From positions 1 through 64,000 of the forward strand of contig MU858162.1 of NCBI GenBank assembly GCA_033297075.1: DNA of 64,000 nt, in the 5' to 3' direction. Below the pieces are notes generated by a model, which was not told where the DNA came from, did not search any database, and saw only the letters and a list, made by a program, of their open reading frames with translations. A program made the translations under genes and the position numbers. Shown here piece after piece: positions 46,980 through 58,700 of the stretch (within the stretch, counting starts at the first letter, position 1; each line of letters opens with the position of its first letter). Origin of the DNA: Rhypophila decipiens. Taxonomy: Eukaryota; Ascomycota; Sordariomycetes; Sordariales; Naviculisporaceae.

Positions 46980-48832
46980 GACCGTTCTTCCCTTCAGTTC
47001 AACTCCCCTTCTGCAGCTGTCTTGCAGTGCTTCCTTTGGTGCAGTGCAGCAGTGCAGCAGCGCAAGTTTGGCGGTCGCTCAATCACGATGGCTTTGTACC
47101 CGCTCGCCCTTGCTTTCTTGCTTTCGCCAAAAAGAAAAAAGTGGCACCTCCATCGTTCTCCACCCCCTGCCGCCATCTGCTTCCATCCGCCAGTCGTCTT
47201 GCTTCCTGCCGCTCCTTGACCCAGTGTTTCCTCCTTTCCGCCCCACCTGTCTCCGTTCCCAATCCCCAATCCCGGCCCAGGCCCAGCGAGTTTCTCCTCC
47301 ACTGGCTGGCCGATATTCAATCTCTCGTTTCCACCTGCTCTCTCTTCTAGCTTCTCCTCTCGCTCTCTTTTCTGAATTTTCTTCCATCGCAATTACACCG
47401 CCCTTCCTTTTTTCTTTCCTCTCGATCCCTTCCCCCTTGCCCGTTCGTGGAGCCGTCGTCGTCAATTTTGTTCGTCGGCGTGATCGTTGCTGCTCGTCAT
47501 CGTCGTTGATTGAAACAGAAACCGAAAAAAACAGAGATCGAAGCTCCGTCACTCCACTATCGCATTCTCTCGAGGTTCAGTCCCGTAACAAACAAAGGCT
47601 TTCAGCACAACGCATCCCACGAAAACAAAACAACAATTATTCATTCGATCGTCAAAAAAATCATCAGGGTTCTGGAGGGCTCGTACCAAACACCAACCAC
47701 TTTTTAATCATTGTATTTTATTTGCACCGCGAGTTTTCTCCAATTCGTTGCCGGCTCACATTGTCGAGCTGCACTTCCTTCGGTTCGGGCCATCGCCGGT
47801 TCGCACGGCGAAAACACACAAAAACACGACATTATCGTAATTCACTAGCACTTGCGGAGGCGGTTCCATCGGAAAGAAACAAGGATCTGGGTCTTTGGAG
47901 CAGGAACAAAGAGGAAACAAAGGGGTAAAACTCAGCCATTCCGTCTCGACCGGGCAGTTTAAAGTCAACAACGTTCTTGCCTGCAACGGGACGAGTCGAA
48001 CAATACGACGTGAGAAGGGACCAGTTCCTGTCCAGACGGCGCAACGGGCTAGCTCAAGACCAAGTTGCAACGAGTCTTTGCCGTGGTCAACAAAGAACGA
48101 TCGGCCGTTGACGATTTGGGAACACTAGGCCACACTTTCAGGACTTCCTGCCCTCGACCTTTGGTCAATTGTGTTGCTGGCTGCCAGTCCGGTCACTACA
48201 GCGTCCTGTGCCCTGTCTCCTGATTCAAGACCGTGTCCTGTCGCCACTTAGCGCGACCCTTGGCCTGTCTACCCCACCTGTCGCCGCTGCGGTTTTAACA
48301 GCTTTACTTTCCCCAACCCGTTAATTTTCGACTCTTCAATCACTTCTTCCTCTCCTCCTTCCATCCTTTCTTTTCGCCGGCACCTGATCGCTGCGTCGCT
48401 CATTCAGCACATTCCTCCCCCACAATCCTTATTTCTTCCTCCCATCGCCAAACCAAAACAGTCTGTTAATTTGAATCCGCCAAATCTCGATTCTCTTGTC
48501 ATTTTTTCTCCCCAAACGCAATTCCGCTTTTTGCACAGACTCATCATCGGCTTTGGTCTTTCGTCTTTTGTTTCCATTTTGGGTTATCGGTCTCATCGGT
48601 TTTCATCATCTTCTTCTGTTTCGCGTCCCTCCCAGAGAGCAAAAAAAAATCATTATAGAACAGTGTCGCAGAGTCGAACGTTCGAGCACGTCTTCTTTGC
48701 CGACGACGCTTTGGCACCGGATATCCTTTCTAATATTGCAGAATACCCGTTTCGCATTCTTCTACCAGCCTACTTGTAATTTTGTCCGATCCCTTGTCGA
48801 CTTCACGCCATCACAGCACACCCATTCAAGTC
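46980..48832 (+). promoter_or_regulatory. Long CT-rich promoter and leader of the Q-rich gene
   Basis: From about 46980 the plus strand becomes strongly pyrimidine-rich, and stays so in blocks up to the start codon at 48833. This is the pattern of fungal core promoters and long 5' untranslated regions. Several upstream ATGs occur (for example 47089 and 48471). Where transcription starts, and whether a leader intron is spliced, cannot be told. Confidence 0.45.
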
Positions 48833-50566
48833 ATGGACGCCGGTCTCGCTCAAATGGCTCACCCTTCCTTCAACCAAGGCATGCCCTCGGGTCTCGCCTC
48901 TCGGAGAGGTGGTCAGGGTATCAAGCCTTTGTCATTCGACTCCATCAAGCCCACCGACAAGGACAATGGACTGCCCACTCCCCGGACCAGCCGCTCGCAC
49001 CTCCTCGCCGGGCTTAGGACTGCCCCGAAGACAGCCATGGCCGGAAGCTTCCCCAATGGTCCCAACTCGCCCACGACTATGTCCCCCCAGAATGGTCGTA
49101 ACAACCGCCATTCCATGAACACCGCCATGTATGATCAGTTCAACGGTCCGCGAACGGCTCTTCCTCGCTTTGCTGGTGCCCAGCAGCATCAGCAGCAGCA
49201 GCAGCAGCAGCAGCAAATGGCTCAGCAGGCTTACAGCTCTCAAATGAGCTATGCCCAGCAGCAGTACACCGCCGATCAGATTCTTGCTCCTCAGCTGCAG
49301 CTCGACGACCACCTGCAGGAACAGATCGATCCCAACCTGCATGCTCAGCTCATGTACACCAACGCCTACTTGTCGGAGCAGCAACAGAAGCTGCAGCAGC
49401 AGTTGATAGCTCTCCAGGTGGCCGCTCAGCAGTTCAAGGGACTCAATCTCAACGGGCAACCCCAGGTTTTGCAGCAAGCGTATCCCAACATCTATCAGCA
49501 GCACCAGATGCAGATCCAGGCGCTTCAGCAGGCCCAGAACTTGCAGGCAATGATGACCCCCGCAGCGGCTCAGCCTAATGTGTATACTGTATACGACCCT
49601 GCCACCGGCCAGCAGACACTCTACGTCGACCAGGGCCAGGCTCAGATGAACGCTCAGGTCACGAACCAGGCACAATACGCCCATGGATACGCCAATGTTC
49701 AGCAGCAACAGAAGCAGCAGTCCAATGGTGGAACACCTCGCCTCCAGGTCTCGCCTCCTCTCGAGAACAAGATCAACCAGCGCAACAACTCGCCTCCTCG
49801 TCGCTTCGATTCGCCTGTTGAGAATCCCGCTCCACTTCCTCCTCCGAGCGCCAATGCATTCCGCAGAGGTCATAAGAAGTCGTCTTCGATTGCTAACGGC
49901 ACCAAGTCCCAGCTGTCCATCACCACTGAGGAGTCCCCCAAGGCTAACGCCCCCAAGACTGCCTCGTTTCCGCTCACCCCACAGACTGCTGGCTATGGCC
50001 CCGGTCAGGGTAGAGCTGGAGAGCACCCCGTTCGTCAGCCCCGCAACCCGCCCTCGATGGACGAGCTCAAGGCGAAACCCACTTCGAAGCATGAGGGAAG
50101 CAAGAACTTTGTTGCCCGCACTCGCCGATCCGCTATCAGCAACCTGGTCCGCGCTGGCCGTGAGCGCCGCAAGGAGGCTCACAGCACGGGCAGCATTAGC
50201 CCCATTACGGAGAGCACCGAGGAGATGGTCGAGACACCTTTGACGGACAACGACAGTGACTCGGTCCGCAGCGGATCTGGAGGCCTGATTGACAATGACG
50301 ATGCCGAGTGCAGTCTGCCTAGTTCGCGGACGAGCACGGGCAGCTGGGGAGCCATCGGGTCTGACCGCCCAAGCTCTCGTCAAAAGGTCAACCGGGACAG
50401 CGTCGACAGCACACACTCTTCGGACAGCGAGAGCGCCCGTGACGCTGGAAGCTTCGCCAGCCTCCTCAAGAAGCGGGCTGGTGAGGCCAAGGTGGAGGCT
50501 ACCGATGGACAACGCAAGGCCATGCTTGTTCTGACCAGTGCTGAGAAGCGCAAGTTGGCTGTTTAA
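48833..50566 (+). CDS. Glutamine-rich protein with long leader, function unknown
   Basis: Single exon, 577 residues. The N-terminal 85 residues look conserved-like and ordered (GIKPLSFDSIKPTDKDNG, then a TPRTSRSHLL block). Next come CAG-coded glutamine runs near residues 118-130, and Gln-rich segments up to about 310, where YDPATGQQTLYVDQ stands out. A Ser/Pro-rich stretch and a basic element (RTRRSAISNLVRAGRERRKEA) precede an acidic-serine region. The C-terminus is lysine-rich and includes FASLLKKRAGEAKVEATDGQRKA. I do not recognise the family. The composition suggests an RNA-binding or condensate-forming regulator, which is inference only. The 583-residue frame on the opposite strand is a shadow. 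Confidence 0.8.
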   Translation: MDAGLAQMAHPSFNQGMPSGLASRRGGQGIKPLSFDSIKPTDKDNGLPTPRTSRSHLLAGLRTAPKTAMAGSFPNGPNSPTTMSPQNGRNNRHSMNTAMYDQFNGPRTALPRFAGAQQHQQQQQQQQQMAQQAYSSQMSYAQQQYTADQILAPQLQLDDHLQEQIDPNLHAQLMYTNAYLSEQQQKLQQQLIALQVAAQQFKGLNLNGQPQVLQQAYPNIYQQHQMQIQALQQAQNLQAMMTPAAAQPNVYTVYDPATGQQTLYVDQGQAQMNAQVTNQAQYAHGYANVQQQQKQQSNGGTPRLQVSPPLENKINQRNNSPPRRFDSPVENPAPLPPPSANAFRRGHKKSSSIANGTKSQLSITTEESPKANAPKTASFPLTPQTAGYGPGQGRAGEHPVRQPRNPPSMDELKAKPTSKHEGSKNFVARTRRSAISNLVRAGRERRKEAHSTGSISPITESTEEMVETPLTDNDSDSVRSGSGGLIDNDDAECSLPSSRTSTGSWGAIGSDRPSSRQKVNRDSVDSTHSSDSESARDAGSFASLLKKRAGEAKVEATDGQRKAMLVLTSAEKRKLAV

Positions 50567-51620
50567 GATATAGGTACAGGGTACTTTTTGGTATTTGAAG
50601 GGGTAATAAGGATACATACATCTTACGTTAATTACGATTATGCCCAACGTCTTTCCTTGAGCCTGACGATGGATAGTCCGCAAGTCTGGAAAGTCGCAGT
50701 GCTTCTTTCTCTTCTTACGCGCACATTTCTGTCCTGGAACCAGGCAAACTTATGATTATTTCAAGAATGGGGATGACACTGGGAAACTCTTGGGGGAGTG
50801 ATTGGTTTCGCTTTGGTGTCCCTAGTCTTTCTTTTGTTTTAGTATTTCCAACTTTATTGACCATGGCTTTGGTGTTGGTTGCATTTTTTGGGAGAAACGT
50901 TTTGAGTCTTTTTTTTTCGTTTATTTCAACTTGATTACATACTTTACTTCGCTTCTCCCTCTTCCAGAGCTGCAGTGTTTTATACTTTTTTCATCGCTTC
51001 ACGTTTTCAGACGGAAGTTGCAGATTGGACCGAGATGTTGGTGAATGTCGCAGAACTGGACTCGAGGCTGTTGGACTGGTTGGGACAAGAGCACGTTAGC
51101 AGTCAGTCGTCTTGGAGTTGAGATGGGTGGAACAGTTCGGTGTTGCCGCCATGGTTGCCATCATTATTCTGATGGCGCGTTGCATGGATGATGGACTGGA
51201 ACGGAGGGAAAAAAGAAGCCTTGTCGCTTTGGCTTGCAAGTTTGCCTTGTGATTTGCAAGCCCAATGATGCAGATTAGGTAGTCTGAGGACTTTACAGAT
51301 TATTCAATTCTACCACATTCATTTCTGTTACCTTTTATGTCTTGTGTGCTCTTCTTGCTTGCGTCTTGTCGTGGTCGTGGGAACCATTTGTTGGGCCTTG
51401 ATTTTGTTCACATCTTGAAGCATGTGTTTTTTTTTTCCTGTCTCTCTGGAGGATAGAGCTTTGCTCTTGTGGGGCACATTACGTTGGAAATGCTATCTGA
51501 TCTTTACAAAATTTGCTTTTTTTTTGTTTTGGGACGTCCCAAGGAATTCACAATTATACATAATACTCGTCTGCATTTCAGTCCCCTTCTGCATTCCTCA
51601 GTCCTAAATCTCGCCATTAC
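50567..51620. other. T-rich spacer between convergent genes
   Basis: This contains the 3' untranslated regions of the Q-rich gene and the reductase. Several T-runs (50910-50920, 51426-51436) lie on the plus strand. No gene is visible. Confidence 0.4.
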
Positions 51621-52769
51621 CTAGTTCTTCTTGCCAAAAAGCGCCTCCCGGGTATCATACCCATAATCCAATCCCATATGCCAATAATTGACCGTATCGG
51701 CCTTGGTAATGGCCCAAGCCTCGTCCAAAGCTTTGACAACCTCGTCGGGCAAGGGTCCCTTCTCAAAGGACTTGATATTCTCCTCCAACTGTTCTTTACT
51801 GCTCACGCCGACAATCACACCGTCGAAGCCGCCCTTTTGGGCATCAACATTGAGTTTGGAGTGATGAACCGCCCAGCGCATGGCCGTCTCGATCATGCTC
51901 AGTCCGCTCTTCTCCACCGCTTGCTCGATGATTTGTAGCGCGCGGAAGGTGGTATCTTTAAAGTAGCGATCGCGATACATGCGGCCCATGCGGGAAGACT
52001 CGTCGCTGAATCGGCCTGTCGAGGGGACCATGTCTTTGGTCTTGATCTTGCCCGAGAAGAGCCCGCCGGCGAGGGGGTTGTAGACGACGAGGTCGAGGCC
52101 GTAGCGGCGGCAGGCGGGGATGAGCTCGGCTTCGATAGAGCGGGTTATGGCGTTGTACATGGCCTGGTAGACTGTGGGGCGGACCCAGTTGTTTTGGTGG
52201 CATGTCAGGACTAGCTCGGCGACTTCGTAGGATGTAAAGTTGCTGATGCCGAAGCGGACGAATTTGCCGGCTTTGTGGAGGTCGTTTATTGCGCGGAGGG
52301 TTTCGGTAAAGGGGGTTGCTCGGTCCTGATTGGGGTCGTTTGGGGGTTAGATTGAGCGTGGTTATGGAGCAAGGGAATGATGGAGGGGGGAGGGGGGAGG
52401 TTGGTGACGAACAGCTGCGTGGAGATACAGGATGTCGACTGTGTCGCTGCCCAGTTCTTTGAGACTCAGCTCGGCGGATTCGATGACCTTGTCGTACGTG
52501 TTGATGCCCGGAGTGTGAGGGTACTGGATCTTGGTGGCCAGGGTGAGGCCCCGGTCTTTCCAGCGCGCCTCGCGGGTGAAGGCTTCTTGCTTGCCGCCGA
52601 CGTACATGCGCGCCGTGTCGACTTCGTTGTAGCCATTTGCCTGGAAGACGTCGAGGACCTTGTTGAACTCGTCCACCGAGGTGACACGGGCGCCGGTCTC
52701 GGGGTCAGGCCCAAAGGTCATGAGGCCTAGGATGAGGCGGTTCTTGGGAGCGGTGGCGATGAGAGGCAT
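51621..52769 (-). CDS. Aldo-keto reductase of the AKR7 (aflatoxin-aldehyde reductase) type
   Basis: Exons 52769-52413 and 52325-51621, with an 84-base intron, give 353 residues. The catalytic tetrad is readable: Asp in VDTARMY, Tyr in the same motif, Lys in LATKIQY and His in ILYLHAAD. The NADPH-binding C-terminal part has GVIVGVSSKEQLEENI. AKR7 enzymes reduce dialdehydes and other reactive carbonyls; fungal ones occur both in detoxification and near metabolite clusters. The phase of the intron, between LHAA and DRATPF, is preserved. The first ATG at 52769 starts the conserved N-terminus directly. Confidence 0.9.
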
Positions 52770-54323
52770 GATGGCGGGTTTGTATACTTTGAGAATATGA
52801 GTTGGGACTGTGAGATCGAGTTAGAGATTTCTGGGGTATGAGGTGTGAGATGAGCGATGGGTAATGCTGATTCCAAACATGAAGATGTATGATGGTGAGC
52901 GGTAACGACCAAGTTATATAAATGACACCAATTCTTATGTTCAGTCACTTAGTATCAGCTTGTTGGATGATCTGTGATTACCAAAGCTCATGGATCATGG
53001 ATGCCTGCAAACATATCCATGATATCCGTATACAAAAAGGGTTATGGTCGCGGCTGTCGTGATGGCATGAACCCCTCCTCTCACTCACAATTGCCCGGAA
53101 TTGCCCAATCGGACCTACCGAATGTATTTATAATGGGCGAAAGGGCGGAAAAGACATGCTTGGCATTGCATTGACAGGCTGATTTGCTAAGCAGAAAGGG
53201 CTGAAATTTCTTGACTGACCTTGAACTGTGTAGATGGTGAAATCAAGACCCGGGGCAGCGTTGCCAGGGTTGAGTGAGTAAGGTAACGGGAGTGAATGAA
53301 GGAAAGGTTGAAAGGTTTGAATGTCGGAAAATGACGCCATGATTTACGGCACCGGCCCAACTCCGCCTTTTGCCGCTGTCGGCTCCCGAAAAGGCGGGGT
53401 CCCGTCCCGTGCCGGCCGTTAACGCCGAGATGGCCCGGTGCGGCGAACCCAAGGCCGATGAGGCCAACGGTTGCCCAAATTCCGCTGCAGGCTCGAAAAT
53501 ACCAAACTTGCAAGTGTACTTTTTGCTGAGGATAAGATTTACAGGAATATGCTACATCGTCGGAATTCACGGCCCATCCAAAGAACCTTCTTGGGCCTTT
53601 CTCACTTCGGAGATAAGCGCCCAGTTGGCGGCGATTGTGAGCAATCGGCTTATGTAATCTCCTGACTTCATCTTTCACATCGCACTTCATTTTCCTCATC
53701 ACACTCCACAATGGACGACAAAACCAGTGATGACCCGCCAACCCGCCAAACCTTTCCCTTTCTTGGGCGCACAGGGCACAGCAAGATGCAGGGAAAGACG
53801 AGACGAAGCTTGGGTCGCATGGGCTTCTTCTGCGACGACCAATGTGGAGTCGCCGCAGGTTCTGAAACGACCACCATCGGTCAACTACGATCAAAATGGT
53901 GAGGCATTGGTCGATTTCTCCACAAGTCGGGGGTGAGTCTGGGACGATCATGCTTGGCGCGAAAATGATTCCCAACCCTGGGGGACGACATCTGCTGAAA
54001 CCTCTCTGGATCAGTGGACTTGTTTTTGCCATGGCATTTTTGGAATCTGTTCCACCATGGATGGTTGGGTGGATGCTTTGCAGAGTCTTGATTTGACGGC
54101 GAGCGCTAAGATGGGTTGACTTGACCTTTTCTCTTCCTCATCTTCGTCCCTCTTCTCGTCTGTGAGATTCTCTCGGTGTTGTTGGGCTTGCATTTGCCGC
54201 TGTCATTTTCTTCTTGCTACAGACCTGGTGTCTTGTCTCGTTCGCTTTGTAATTCTTCAGTAATTCTTGTACTTCTTTCTTCGACAGCCGGGTGCTTTTT
54301 TCACTATTCTTCATATTACAGCC
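52770..54323. other. 1.55 kb spacer with one doubtful small ORF
   Basis: A frame of 63 codons starts at 53711 after a pyrimidine-rich leader with a good start context (CACAATGG). An overlapping frame ends LKRPPSVNYDQNG. Neither has a signal peptide or core repeats, so neither looks like a RiPP precursor. The last 200 bases are a CT-rich leader for the UstYa-like gene. Confidence 0.3.
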
Positions 54324-55275
54324 ATGATGGAACCAATGCACACCTACGAGTCTTTGGACGAACTCGACAAGTACGAAGAGGCCCGCTCGAGCACAGAGGT
54401 GGACGAATCGCTGATGGGAGACGAGAAGCAATGGCACAAGCAGCAGCCACACCAACAGTCAGGATCGAGGTCAATGAGGAGTAGGATCATGTCTGTTTTG
54501 TGGTCAGCTAGATGGTTTGTCGATACGCTCTTGCTCCTTGCCATTCTCGGGCTGCTGGTACGAGACCAAATGAGGAAGCCTGAAGTGAACCAGTGGGACT
54601 TTGGTGGTGATTTCACCGGCGTGGGACCACGATGTAGGGCGCCAGGGTCCGTCAAGATGTCATGATGGTTAGGTTTGCTAATGCTGTCATGTCACAGTCT
54701 CCCAGAAAATCGTCAAGTTCGAAATGGACCAATCGTATGCACCAACCAACTCGTCCGAGTTCTTCACCGACGAGGTGCTCGACAGGTGGAACAACCTGAT
54801 GCCGGTCGGAATGGGCTTCGTCTGGGTCAACGACACGCACAAGTACCACGACCTGCCCACGCCCATCGACTGGCCCGACAAGACGGTGTTTACCACGTCG
54901 GTCACGCACCAATTGCACTGTCTGTTTGCCATGGTCCAGACGTACTCGGGCCTCAAGTCCAATCATCCTATCCCCGACGACCACCACTGGCACATGGTGC
55001 ACTGCTTCGACTACATGCGGCAGGCCATCATGTGCAGTGCCGATATGGCGTTGGAAGGACTCGAGACTACCTTTCCTGACCACAATGGTGGTTCGGATGG
55101 CTGGGACTCCAAGCATGGTGAGTACAGCTGCGCCCTTGATTCGATAACTTCGATTGGGGATTCTCTGATGCTGACCTCGTGCCGCTTTTCTCGGGATGAA
55201 GTCTGCAAGGACTACAGTCAGGTCAAGAACTATTTGGAAAGCGTTAGAGCCTATGACGACAGGCAAATTTACTGA
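54324..55275 (+). CDS. UstYa-like (DUF3328) protein
   Basis: Exons 54324-54633, 54698-55117 and 55202-55275 give 267 residues, a usual length. An N-terminal cytosolic arm of about 60 residues is followed by one helix (residues 64-79, WFVDTLLLLAILGLL). The family's two HXXHC motifs are both complete: HQLHC at 174-178 and HMVHC at 202-206. UstYa-type proteins catalyse oxidative ring closure or side-chain hydroxylation in ustiloxin-, cyclochlorotine- and other dikaritin-type peptide pathways. The neighbouring protease could fit peptide maturation, but UstYa-like genes also occur singly. All splice joins keep the phase. Start 54324 or 54327 (two adjacent ATGs) are both possible. Confidence 0.85.
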
Positions 55276-55722
55276 GGAGCAGGAAGGGCGGGGCGCCTGG
55301 GCGGTGTACTTAATAACGTATCAAGTCGGCTTAAATTCGTATATAGGGGTAAAAGTAAACAACTGCTCCATCTCCACCCTGACCACCCTGACCCTATTGT
55401 TACGGGGCTACTGTCCAGAAACTACATCCGACCAGTGGGAATGAGAGCTATCGCGGGATGCTGCAGCTTGGGTCCAGACGAATGTAGGACGGAATCACTG
55501 AGGACAAGGTGGACCGAGGTGCCCACTGCTCGTCAAGGAGGTCAACGTCGCCAAACTCTCTGGACAATTCCTTTCTGCTCTTCTCCGACCAACCCGTCCG
55601 CTACTTGCACCGCTTGTATGGCAGGTGTTCAACGTCGTCCATTTATTTTCCTTATTGGCAATACCATTAGAACCTCAACGCCTGATTGAACGACTTGACT
55701 CTTATTTCATACTAACGCAAGG
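55276..55722. other. Spacer before the large protease
   Basis: No precursor-like gene and no TATA box were recognised in these 450 bases. Confidence 0.3.
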
Positions 55723-58700
55723 ATGGTGAACGTCACCTCCCTTCTCCTGGCAGCCCTGCTTTGGGCTTGGGGGGTCTTTGGAGGTAGAGTTCTGTCCGTT
55801 CCTGGACACCGCAGTGCCCTATGCTGACCGTCTCTCGTCCTCCAGAATCCGCCCAGCCATCGACCGAACTGAGTGATGCTTTCGTTGTCTCGACGTCCGT
55901 CTGGACCTCGGTGGTTCTCGAGACCTCGGTCGTCCTCAAGACCTCCGTCTGGACCTCGATCGTCCTCGAGACTATTACGCAAACTTCTGTTGGATCGCTG
56001 CCGGTGATTTATACGGTAACCGGCGATTCCACGACTACTTCAACCATCGGCACACCAACAACAGTCGGATTGTCCTCTGAAGCCCCTTCCACGCTCTCGA
56101 CTGGAACGCCGTCTACTTCTTCCATTCAAGGACAAACCACCATTGCCTCATCATCGACCCAGGGTAGCACCCCAACCTCACTCAGCAGTCCACCGCCTAC
56201 GACAAGTCCCGTGGGAATCTCGTCTGCGAGTAGCACCAGTACCTCTGAAGCGTCCCTAGCGTCGTCCACACCACTTTCGGAAACACCAACAGCCGTGTCT
56301 TGGACCTCACAGCCGCTACCGCCGTCATCCCAGAGTCTGTCGACAAGTTTGGACTCGTCGTTCACCCAGGCCAGCACGTCTCTCTCTACTTCGCCAATCA
56401 CTGCGCCGTCTTCTGGTGCACCTTCAAGTTCCCCAGTGCTCAACCCAAGCCCAACACCTTGGTCCATTACTGGCCCGTCCTCGGGCTCGCCTTCAAGTTC
56501 CCCAGTGCTCAGCCCGAGCCCAACACCTTGGTCCATTACTGGCCCGTCCTCGGGCTCGCCTTCAAGTTCCCCAGTGCTCAGCCCGAGCCCATCAACTTGG
56601 TCCATCACTGGCCCATCCTCGGGCTCACCTCCTTCGGCGCCCAGCCAGATTTCAACGACTCCATCCACCAGCCTCGTCGAGAGTTCCCTGCCAGCATCGC
56701 TTCCAACCCCGACAGCTGCCCCAGCATCTGTCACGGTCCCAGTGCCTTCAGGCTTTACGCTGTCCTGGACGTCATTCCCCACCCCATTTACCCTGTCGTC
56801 TATTCCTGAGCTGCCCTCGGCGGTACCAACATGGCCAGCTGGGACGTCTTCCTCCAGCTCGACTACCAGCTCCAGCGCTACTCCCAGCCCCACCGCCAAT
56901 GCAAGTCCTCAATACATCGCACCACTGCACGTGTTCAAGCTGGATAACGTGGCGTACTTTATGAATCCGTACTGTGACGAAGAGCCACAGGTGCTGTGGC
57001 TGTCTGACGGGACCAACTTCACACTGCATTGCGACCGGTTCGAACTTTTCAACGGAACCGTGCTTGCTATGCCCGCCACCATCGCTGACGACGTGGACTG
57101 TTCTGGGCTTGGCCTCGCGTTGGATGATATCTGCTGCCTCCGACGCTTCAATTGGGTGAAAACGGGCGAGCCCACATCCAACAGCACGGCTGAATGGTGC
57201 AACGCAGACATCACGCCCCACTCCATGTTCAAGACGGCTGCGCGTGATAGCACGACGGCGGCCGACGACCCCATTTCCCAGATTGCCAGCAAGCTCGGCG
57301 GACTGCCCAACTTTGCCTGCGAGGTGTCCCAGGCCATGCTTTCGCTTGCCGTGTCCATCTTCAGCATGGGAATGGCAACCGACAATTTCATGAGCGCGGC
57401 CGACGATGTCATCGAACTCTTCATCGCCACCGTCACCCGCCAGTCTGACGCTCTCCTGGCCCAGTTGAATACGTGGGTCCACGACGTCGACCAGACCATG
57501 CTGGAGCTCTACTGCATCGTCGACACGGCCGACGGCCACAAGAGTCGCATCTGGAGAGTGCTGACGCATCAGCATCACCTCCACGTCGGAATGAATGTGC
57601 TCTTGTCCGTCAACAGGGCAGGCCACGTCAACTGGCTCGTGAAGGTCATCATCTCGGTCTTGAGGCTCATTATCCGGGGCATCGCGCTGCGGTTCAAGTT
57701 CCTGATTGGAGCTTGGGGTGCTGTTTTGGAAGGAATGGGCCAGCTCTCGCGGACCTGCAACACCAACTGGAAGGAGCCCGCTCTCCGGAACCCGCAGGAC
57801 GAAGAGCCCGAGGAGGAAGACGAGGATGGCATGACAATACGATTTTGGATCGAGGGCAGTCAACTTAGTTCACTGGCGCAACTCTGGACGGTCGAGGGAA
57901 CTCTCGGCGTGCCCATTGGTGGTGTTCCAGACGATAATCCGCAAGGACCATGGGAGATTTCAGCAGCGTCGCGGGACGGCTCTGTTCCGCCCAGTCTCCT
58001 CATCGACCTCAGTCCAATGCAGGCTCTTATGGCGAAAGCAGCTTTGACGGGAACAATGACTATGGCAAAGCTGCCTGGCTGGGACCAGTTCCTTTCCGTG
58101 AGCCGGGATATTCCGGATACCCGCGGCGACCCGCGACCTCTGAGATCCGGCAGCGATGGGAAGACGGCTCAAGTTAGGCCTCAACCTGAAGTAGACCATG
58201 ACATTCTCGATCGAAACAAAACGTCAGAAGAGGACAAGCATGGAGACAACGAGCTGGCCGCTGCTGCGGACCCGGATCCCCCACCAGAGAAAACATACCC
58301 CTGGATTCCTCTGATAGACAGGGTTGAATTTACTAATCCATCAGATCAGCGTCCGTTCATATCCCGTCCCAAAGGCAAAGACGAAAAGTGGGGTTTTTAT
58401 AGCCACCATAGTTCTGATGGTCAAGGGTCATGGATATTTATAATCGATACTGGCTTCACAACAGCTCAATACGAAAAGCGAGGCCAGGTTTGGGGAGACA
58501 CTGGCAGGGAGATACGGAAAAGGGTTGTCCCTAGACACTACCTACTCCCAAAACTAGCGATACCGCGATACCAGCCAGCGACACCAGGCAACCCTGCCCC
58601 TGTTCCTCAGCAAAAGATCTGGCCTGTCCCAGATAGTATTGAGGACGATTGTTGGGATGATGACAGGATGTTTCAGCAGGGCCATGGAATGATGATGACC

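Noticed and set aside
46903..47928. 341-codon open frame in the CT-rich leader
   Set aside because: Translation is Ser/Pro/Phe low-complexity expected from pyrimidine-rich DNA; it lacks domain content and overlaps a typical promoter/leader.
48932..50683. 583-codon open frame on the minus strand across the Q-rich gene
   Set aside because: It mirrors the sense gene; CAG/CTG repeats and codon bias keep the antisense frame open. It has Leu runs opposite Gln runs and no domain, start or splice support.
53187..54032. 281-codon minus frame upstream of the UstYa-like gene, considered as a RiPP precursor or partner
   Set aside because: No signal peptide, no repeated cores, no KR-spaced motif, and no splice or domain evidence.
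56126..56899. Antisense 257-codon frame with regular repeats in the protease gene
   Set aside because: The repeats are the 69-base units read backwards; signal peptide and catalytic motifs fix the sense strand.
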